Part shown: positions 34,466-39,421 of the stretch, one piece after another | How positions within the stretch are numbered: the first letter of the stretch is position 1 | Layout of the letters: the number at the start of each line of letters is the position of its first letter | NCBI GenBank assembly: GCA_946626215.1 | Contig: CAMOUD010000007.1 | Location: 1 to 39,421, forward strand | DNA: 39,421 bases | Reading direction: 5' to 3' | Source of the DNA: an uncultured Lachnospiraceae bacterium | GTDB lineage: Bacteria; Bacillota; Clostridia; Lachnospirales; Lachnospiraceae | Program-made: the position numbers and the translations under genes | The notes under the pieces: generated by a model | Seen by the model: the letters and a program-made list of their open reading frames with translations, nothing else | Told to the model about the DNA's origin: nothing | The model's database searches: none

Positions 34466-36235
34466 TTACGAATAGTATATAACGACCGGCATGCCTTCTT
34501 CCACATAGCTGTAGAAGGTGGGGGCCACGCTGACAGGCAGGTTGATGCAGCCGTGGGATCCGTTGGACCGGTAGATGCTGCCGCCGAAGCTGCTGCGCCA
34601 GTCCGCGTCGTGGAAGCCGCAGTTGGAATAAAAGGGCATCCAGTAGTTGACGTGGGATTCGTATTCCGGCTCTCCGTTGAGCTGGATCCGGCCGGTCAGG
34701 TTGACGTCCGTGGTCTTGTACATGATCTGGTAGAGGCCCGTGGGCGTCCCCCTTTTGGCGGTGGGCAAGCCTGATACGCAGTCGGTCTCCAGGACCATGA
34801 CCCCGTTCTTATAGATCCAGACATGCTGGCGGGACAGGTCGGCCTCGATATAGGAGCCGCCCACGCCGCCGTTGGCAGGGCCCGCCTCCCTGGTGAAGTA
34901 GACGGGCTCTCTCTCTGTCTTTTCACAGTTCTCCAGCTCTTTGGCCAGCTGCTTCTTTTCCTCATACTTATTGACGGAATAGCCGTAGTCGCCTCCGCCC
35001 ACCGTGATGGTCCCGATGCCCGTGGCCTGGAACTGGCGGCTGTCGGAGACGGTATTGACATTCATGGCGATCTGGTCCACCCAGACGGCGATGTTATGGG
35101 CCCAGACCTCATCGTCCTTATAGTAGCGGCCGTTCTCATCCTGGGAGAGCCAGGTCTTCAGGATCGATCCGTCCAGATGCATGGGATCGTCCCCCTCGGG
35201 CACGATATAGGTGATGTCCGCCCCGATCAGCCTGTTGAGCCTGTCCACCTCTTCCGTCAGGTCCTTGTTGTCCCTGTAGATCTTCGGATGCTGATAGGCT
35301 CCCTCCACCTCCTCGGCATGGACATAGGTCCAGGATTTTCCGATGGCGTCCACGACAGCATCGGCTATGGGGGCGGGATCCATCATGTTGCCCTCGGTCT
35401 CGGGGACGATGGCGAAGGCCTTGTCCTCCAGGACCATGTAGGCGTCCGTGGGCGCCTTCATATTCTCCTTCTGGAGCTCGGGCAGGGCCAGGACCGCCTC
35501 TCTGGCCTTGTCGGGATCAAAGTCCGTGGCCTCCTCCACCTTGTGGTCATTGGTCCTGAAATAGCCCATGAACCAGTACCTGGGATCCTGGTCTTCCAGG
35601 ATCTTCGTGACGCTGTCGCCGGGCACGAAATGGTAGTCGACCTGGGACCCGTCGATGGTCTCGCTCTTCCCGTCCCGGAAGGTGACGCTGATCTCATAGA
35701 CATTGACCTTTTCGGCGATGGCCTCCTCGACCTCGGCCGGTGTCATGCCCTCAGCGTCCATACCGTTGATGGTGGTCCCCTTTATGAAGGTCTTCTTCGC
35801 CTCAAAATAGCCCCAGGCATAGAAAGCGCCGCCGGCCCCGATGACTGCCAGCAGAAGGATGACCAGGGGCAGGACCCAGAACCTTTTCTTTTTCTCCGGC
35901 GGACCGGCGGAGGCGGAGGGATCGGGCCTTACAGGATCCTCTCCGGGCCCGGGCACAAAGGCAGCCGGTCTTTCCTCTTCCTCCGTCCCGGTCTCTGCCT
36001 TCTCTTCCTCCGGGCCGGAGGATGCTGTCACAGCCTCCTCTTCCTCCCCGGCAGGCGCTTCCCCCGCGGCTGCCGGAGCCGGCGCGGGAGGCAGGTCCTC
36101 GTCATCCGTCACATCGGGTTCCCGGGAAAGGATGCTCTCCTCAGCCCCCGGCTTGTAGAAGCCGCTGTCCTGTTCGGGATCCGCGTCTCCCGCCGCGTAG
36201 GCGGGCAGGTTCTTTTTATCTTCCGTGTCCATCAT
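34466..36235 (-). CDS. L,D-transpeptidase (YkuD) with peptidoglycan-binding domain, membrane-anchored
   Basis: The 589-residue protein makes 3-3 crosslinks in, or attaches proteins to, peptidoglycan. Residues 1-116 form a long acidic, alanine/glutamate/proline-rich cytoplasmic tail, then a transmembrane helix spans about 119-141. Outside lies a PG-binding-4 type region, whose repeats include 'GTTINGMDAEGMTPAEVEEAI'. The C-terminal YkuD domain has the catalytic motif SNGSHGCINL with Cys563. The enzyme is a typical Gram-positive Clostridial one; no neighbouring substrate is evident. I chose the ATG at 36235, though an ATG lies right next to it at 36232 and the AGAG upstream is weak. It lies 26 bases after the lipoprotein gene. 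Confidence 0.93.
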   Translation of the reverse strand: MMDTEDKKNLPAYAAGDADPEQDSGFYKPGAEESILSREPDVTDDEDLPPAPAPAAAGEAPAGEEEEAVTASSGPEEEKAETGTEEEERPAAFVPGPGEDPVRPDPSASAGPPEKKKRFWVLPLVILLLAVIGAGGAFYAWGYFEAKKTFIKGTTINGMDAEGMTPAEVEEAIAEKVNVYEISVTFRDGKSETIDGSQVDYHFVPGDSVTKILEDQDPRYWFMGYFRTNDHKVEEATDFDPDKAREAVLALPELQKENMKAPTDAYMVLEDKAFAIVPETEGNMMDPAPIADAVVDAIGKSWTYVHAEEVEGAYQHPKIYRDNKDLTEEVDRLNRLIGADITYIVPEGDDPMHLDGSILKTWLSQDENGRYYKDDEVWAHNIAVWVDQIAMNVNTVSDSRQFQATGIGTITVGGGDYGYSVNKYEEKKQLAKELENCEKTEREPVYFTREAGPANGGVGGSYIEADLSRQHVWIYKNGVMVLETDCVSGLPTAKRGTPTGLYQIMYKTTDVNLTGRIQLNGEPEYESHVNYWMPFYSNCGFHDADWRSSFGGSIYRSNGSHGCINLPVSVAPTFYSYVEEGMPVVIYYS

Positions 36236-36261
36236 ATTCGTCTCTTTTCTGATCGATAGAA

Positions 36262-37518
36262 TCAATACATGACTGCTGTCATTGTATCCTGGTTGATGGT
36301 GATATCGGCGTCCAGAAGACCGATCAGGTCCTCCACGCTCAGCCATCTGCCGGAGATGGTCCCGTTGTTCGTACCGGCAGGAGGCCTGGACAGAACTAGA
36401 CGAAGGCCGTCCCGTTCCGCCTGAAGCTCACTGAAGCTGTAATCTCCGCCCTCGGCGTCCGCCACCTTCAGGCGGGCCTGCCAGCCTGTGCCGCTGATCC
36501 GCCAGGAGGCCTCGAAGGGAGAGGACTCATAGCTGCCGCCCATGGCCCGGACCATGTCCCGGAAGACGCCGGCGTTCTCATAGGAATAGGGAAAGTCCTC
36601 ACTGTCCTGACAGGGGTCGGCATTCCGCATCCAGTAGGTCCCGGTCTTTTTATCATAATAGAGCCTGAACCGGGAGTCCCCCGATACGTCCCTGGTCCCG
36701 ATCATGACAATGTCCAGGAAGGGGGCCGGATATTTTTTGGCCAGGTCTTCCGACAGGGTATAGACCCTCTGCCGGTTCCATTTGGCCTTGTCCACGTAGC
36801 CGTTCTCCACAGCCTCCTCCACGGCCTCCGCGGAAAGCCTGGTCTGGGCCGAGGTGGACAGGCGGAGGGTACAGATCTCATAGTCCCGGAGATGGCTGCT
36901 CTGCTTCCATCCCTCTCCCCTTTCTCCCGCCAGGGAGTGGTCCGGCTTCATATAAATGTGGACCAGGGCGGAATAGCGCTGGGCGCTCCCGATGCCGGCG
37001 TAGAGCCGGTCGGCTCCCAGGCGGACGATCCGGTCCAGCTTGGAGATCAGCCGGCCCGCTTCCCTGAAATCCTCCACGTCGTTCAGGAAGAGGTGGAAAA
37101 GATAGGACGCGCTCTCCCCCGAAGGCAGGGACCCGGATCCGATCAGTCTGGCGTCCAGCGGGGAATCGGAAAAGAGCTCCTCGATCTCTTTTCTCCTGGC
37201 GCCTACGGCGCTCTGGACATAGGAATCGGTCAGGGTCTTCTCGGCCCTTTTCAGAAAGCCGCCGGCCCTGACATGCATGACGCAGCCGGCCGTGACCCGG
37301 AAGCTGAGCCCCGATCCGTCCGTAAAGGTATAGGTAAAAAGCTCGGTCCCGTCCCGGAGGGCCCGGCTATCGGTCTTTTCCAGGGAAAAGCCTTGTCCGT
37401 AGACATCCTCCACGTAGCGGACGATCTCTTCTTTTGTATAGTAAGCAGGCGTTCCCTGACAGCCGGCGCAGACAAGCACCGCCGCCAGAAGGGCCAGCAG
37501 ACAGAAAAACCGCTTCAC
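36262..37518 (-). CDS. lipoprotein of unknown function
   Basis: The 418-residue protein has a lipoprotein signal: a basic start (MKRFF), a hydrophobic stretch, and the lipobox VCAGC with the lipidated Cys at 19. The rest is hydrophilic, of mixed alpha/beta character, and was not recognised. It starts with GTG at 37518, with GAGGAC upstream, 31 bases after the amidase gene and 26 bases before the L,D-transpeptidase gene. The setting between two cell-wall enzymes suggests a job at the cell surface. Confidence 0.75.
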   Translation of the reverse strand: MKRFFCLLALLAAVLVCAGCQGTPAYYTKEEIVRYVEDVYGQGFSLEKTDSRALRDGTELFTYTFTDGSGLSFRVTAGCVMHVRAGGFLKRAEKTLTDSYVQSAVGARRKEIEELFSDSPLDARLIGSGSLPSGESASYLFHLFLNDVEDFREAGRLISKLDRIVRLGADRLYAGIGSAQRYSALVHIYMKPDHSLAGERGEGWKQSSHLRDYEICTLRLSTSAQTRLSAEAVEEAVENGYVDKAKWNRQRVYTLSEDLAKKYPAPFLDIVMIGTRDVSGDSRFRLYYDKKTGTYWMRNADPCQDSEDFPYSYENAGVFRDMVRAMGGSYESSPFEASWRISGTGWQARLKVADAEGGDYSFSELQAERDGLRLVLSRPPAGTNNGTISGRWLSVEDLIGLLDADITINQDTMTAVMY

Positions 37519-37549
37519 AAAACAGTCCTCTTTTCTGTTCCGAAAACTC

Positions 37550-38452
37550 TCATTCGGCCGCGAAGTAGGCGTCGATCCCGTCGGCGATGCCGCCCGCCAT
37601 GACGGCCTGGAAATCCCGGTCCTGCATCATCCGGTCCTGGTCGGGGTTGGTCATATAGCCCATCTCCAGGATGGTCACGGGGACCTGGGCCCAGTTGATG
37701 CCCGACATGGAATCCGTTTCCCAGACATACTCCCGGCGGATGCCGGTGGCCTGGATGTAGGCGTCCAGAACGCAGTCCGACAGGCGTCTGGAAGCCGCGT
37801 ACAGCTGGCCGTTGTAGGGATTGGAGGGCGTCTGGCAGATGGTCATGGCCCCTGTCACGGAATGGTCATCCGATCCGTTGGCATGGATCCGGACCAGGAT
37901 ATCCGCTCCCGCGTCGTTGGCCAGGGCCGCCCGTTCCGAATTGCTGATGTTCACGTCATTGGTCTCCCGGACCATGATGACGCTGTAGCCCCTTTCCTCC
38001 AGGATGTCCCGGAGCAGAAGGGAGATATCCAGGGTCAGCTGGTATTCAGGCACCCCTGTGGATACGCCTGAGGTCCCGCCGGCCACCTTGGCCTTGGTCT
38101 CTGAAGCGCCGGGCCCTATGGGCTCCCGGTCAAAATTCCCCTGGGCCTGATGGCCCGCGTCGATGGCCACCAGACGGCCTGTCCCCGGCAGGACTTCCGC
38201 CGCCTGGGTCGTCCCGGCCGCTGCCGCCTCTTCGGTGGAGGCCGCCGCCGCTGATTCCTCCGTGGAAGCAGCTGCCGCCTCCTCCGTGGAAGCCGCTGCC
38301 GCTTCCCCGGTCACTGCCTCCGCCGCCTCTTCGGTGGTCCCTGCCTGGGCCCCCTCCTCCGGGGCCTCATCCTTTTTGCCGCAGGCCGAGACCAGGACCA
38401 GGAGGACCAGGATCAGGGCCGTCAGTTTGCTGATCGTATGCCTGTGAATCAT
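37550..38452 (-). CDS. N-acetylmuramoyl-L-alanine amidase (Amidase_3), lipoprotein
   Basis: The 300-residue protein cuts the amide bond between muramic acid and the stem peptide. A lipoprotein signal ends in LVSAC (Cys24). A low-complexity Ala/Ser/Thr/Glu linker (about 30-85) follows, with a 9-residue repeat AAAASTEE[A/S]. The catalytic domain (about 92-300) carries the four zinc/catalytic residues: His101 (AIDAGH), Glu136, His190 (RIHANGS) and Glu263 (ILEMGYMTN). The repeat linker lets the domain reach into the wall. The gene has its own AT-rich promoter region upstream and starts the long minus-strand run that includes the transpeptidase. Confidence 0.92.
   Translation of the reverse strand: MIHRHTISKLTALILVLLVLVSACGKKDEAPEEGAQAGTTEEAAEAVTGEAAAASTEEAAAASTEESAAAASTEEAAAAGTTQAAEVLPGTGRLVAIDAGHQAQGNFDREPIGPGASETKAKVAGGTSGVSTGVPEYQLTLDISLLLRDILEERGYSVIMVRETNDVNISNSERAALANDAGADILVRIHANGSDDHSVTGAMTICQTPSNPYNGQLYAASRRLSDCVLDAYIQATGIRREYVWETDSMSGINWAQVPVTILEMGYMTNPDQDRMMQDRDFQAVMAGGIADGIDAYFAAE
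38216..38302 (-). repeat. in-gene tandem repeat, 27-nt unit, amidase linker
   Basis: About three copies of a 27-base unit encode AAAASTEE[A/S] at residues 51-79 of the amidase. The copies differ slightly and could change in number by slippage without breaking the frame. Confidence 0.75.
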
Positions 38453-38555
38453 CTAAGCCGTTTCTTCCTTATTGAAATACTGAATTGAAATACGAATAAA
38501 AACAGATATTAAAAAATCCCCGGGAAGATGAAAGGATCAGAGCCGCTCCGGCCTG
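38453..38555. promoter_or_regulatory. AT-rich intergenic region between YbaK-type and amidase genes
   Basis: The 103 bases contain a T tract (minus strand, 38516-38511) after CCCGGGG that may be a weak terminator for the YbaK-type gene, followed by a stretch rich in A and T that probably holds the amidase promoter. No unambiguous -35/-10 pair was found. Confidence 0.35.
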
Positions 38556-39023
38556 TCAGGCCCTGCAGACATCGACCCAGCCAAGGCTCCCGCTGATCCT
38601 TTCCAGTTCCTCCGGGCTCAGGCGGACCGCTGAATTGGGACTGCCTCCCGCGGGATAGACCGTATCATACTGCTTCAGGCTCACGTCCAGGTAGACGGCG
38701 ACTCCCTCCTTCAGGGCAAAGGGGCAGACCCCGCCGGGCTCATGGCCCACACAGGCCTCCACCTGGTCCCAGGGGATCATCTTCGCCTTGGTATGGAACC
38801 GGTCCTTGAACTTGCGGTTGTCGACTCTGGCGTCTCCGGCCGCCAGGATCATGACGGGCTTTCCTTCCGCCAGAAAGGTCAGGCTCTTGGCGATCCGGCC
38901 GGGCTCTGTTCCCACTGCCTTTGCCGCCAGCTCCACTGTGGCCGAGGACTGGTCTGTGACGATCAGCCTGTCCTCCAGGCCGACAGAGCGCAGATAGTCT
39001 CTTACCTTATCGATCGTGCTCAT
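38556..39023 (-). CDS. YbaK/EbsC-family aminoacyl-tRNA deacylase (Cys-tRNA(Pro) type)
   Basis: The 155-residue protein belongs to the YbaK/ProX editing family that removes wrongly charged amino acids from tRNA. Family marks are the 'TVELAAKAVGTEPGRIAKSL' segment with the key Lys46, the 'PVMILAAGDARVDNRKFKD' strand, 'GHEPGGVCPF' and the C-terminal 'GGSPNSAVRLSPEEL'. It starts with ATG at 39023, overlapping the stop codon of the tyrosine phosphatase gene by four bases, so the two are cotranslated. Confidence 0.9.
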   Translation of the reverse strand: MSTIDKVRDYLRSVGLEDRLIVTDQSSATVELAAKAVGTEPGRIAKSLTFLAEGKPVMILAAGDARVDNRKFKDRFHTKAKMIPWDQVEACVGHEPGGVCPFALKEGVAVYLDVSLKQYDTVYPAGGSPNSAVRLSPEELERISGSLGWVDVCRA

Positions 39024-39421
39024 AGCTGAAATCCTTTTTCCCTCAGATGCGCCATAAGGCCTGTGCAGCCCTCCAAGATATCGTCGTAGCAGGTGTCAAA
39101 GTCATCGGTATACCAGGGATCCGAGACATTTCCGGGCCGGCCCGTGTAGTCCAGGAGCCTGGAGCATTTCCTGTCCGGATCGCCCGAGAAAAGCCTGCGC
39201 ATGTTCCGGAGATTGGCGTCATCCATTCCTATAATCATATCATATTTTCCATAGTCTGAACGGGTGACTTGGCGGGCCCTTTTGCCCTCGCAGGAAAGGC
39301 CGTGCTCCGCCAGCTTCCTCCTGGCCGGCGGATAGACCGGGTTCCCCCGCCCTCCCCAGATCTCCTCCGTACTGGTGGCGGCAGACTCGATATGGAAGAG
39401 GCCGGACACCCCTTCCTTCTC
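39020..39421 (-). CDS. low-molecular-weight protein-tyrosine phosphatase, 5' end cut by the window
   Basis: The frame stays open to the window edge, so the N-terminal active-site loop (normally C-x5-R-S near residue 10) lies outside. What is present fits the family: 'FHIESAATSTEEIWG', 'PVYPPARRKLAEHGL', 'YDMIIGMDDANLRNMRRL' and the general-acid loop VSDPWY near the C-terminal end. The enzyme removes phosphate from protein tyrosines. An internal GTG at 39409 would give a shorter protein but would lose the active site, so the real start is beyond 39421. It overlaps the YbaK-type gene by four bases. Confidence 0.92.
   Translation of the reverse strand, partial: EKEGVSGLFHIESAATSTEEIWGGRGNPVYPPARRKLAEHGLSCEGKRARQVTRSDYGKYDMIIGMDDANLRNMRRLFSGDPDRKCSRLLDYTGRPGNVSDPWYTDDFDTCYDDILEGCTGLMAHLREKGFQL

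Noticed and set aside
38216-38302. Tandem repeat considered as a CRISPR array
   Set aside because: The 27-base units are adjacent without spacers and encode a protein linker in frame.

Overview
The window looks like chromosome of a G+C-rich anaerobic Firmicute of the class Clostridia, most like the Lachnospiraceae. The evidence is indirect: strong AGGAGG-type ribosome binding sites, a complete Rnf complex, a flavodoxin, a YhaO/YhaN-type repair pair, a CadC-like regulator, and cell-wall proteins of Gram-positive type (lipoproteins, L,D-transpeptidase). No tRNA or rRNA gene, CRISPR array, prophage or intact insertion sequence was seen. Most genes lie on the minus strand, so transcription mainly runs from high to low coordinates.

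Layout. 1-2.4 kb: a possible 3' end of a structured RNA, a bidirectional terminator, a VTT-family and a DUF1624-family membrane protein, and a divergent CYTH-domain protein. 2.4-8.4 kb: a small membrane protein, 4-alpha-glucanotransferase (malQ) and a 1209-residue protein in which the N-terminal domain of an IS1182-type transposase is fused in frame to a GH2 beta-galactosidase. 8.4-10.7 kb: a flavodoxin with a dense promoter (Fur-like box plus two 16-bp palindromes), a Nudix hydrolase, and a PlsY acyltransferase fused to an acylphosphatase. 10.8-13.6 kb: a YhaO/YhaN-type nuclease and ATPase pair on the plus strand. 13.6-17.5 kb: a soluble hybrid histidine kinase with two receiver domains, a helical repeat protein and a cysteine synthase-like enzyme. 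17.5-20.3 kb: a zinc/cadmium efflux module (P1B ATPase, free-standing HMA protein, ArsR/CadC repressor) with two nearly identical operators. 20.5-22.1 kb: a single TIR-Sel1 protein. 22.2-27.5 kb: the rnf operon in the order C-(D+G fused)-E-A-B, behind a long structured leader. 27.6-38.5 kb: a close-packed minus-strand run from a cell-wall amidase, a lipoprotein and an L,D-transpeptidase through a Nudix hydrolase, a ParB-like/BMP protein, a metallophosphoesterase, a SEC-C protein, an unknown protein and a YgjP-type metallopeptidase to an alpha/beta hydrolase. 38.5-39.4 kb: a YbaK-type deacylase and a low-molecular-weight tyrosine phosphatase cut by the window edge.

How it fits together. Rnf couples reduced ferredoxin to NAD+ reduction and ion pumping. 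Flavodoxin can replace ferredoxin when iron is scarce, which agrees with the Fur-like box in its promoter. MalQ and the beta-galactosidase point to use of glucans and beta-galactosides. The strongest candidates for new biology are the transposase-beta-galactosidase fusion, the PlsY-acylphosphatase fusion, the RnfD-RnfG fusion, the cytosolic ParB-like/BMP protein next to a Nudix hydrolase and a phosphoesterase, the solitary TIR-Sel1 protein, and the leader RNA before rnfC. All calls come from reading sequence and motifs; no database search was run.
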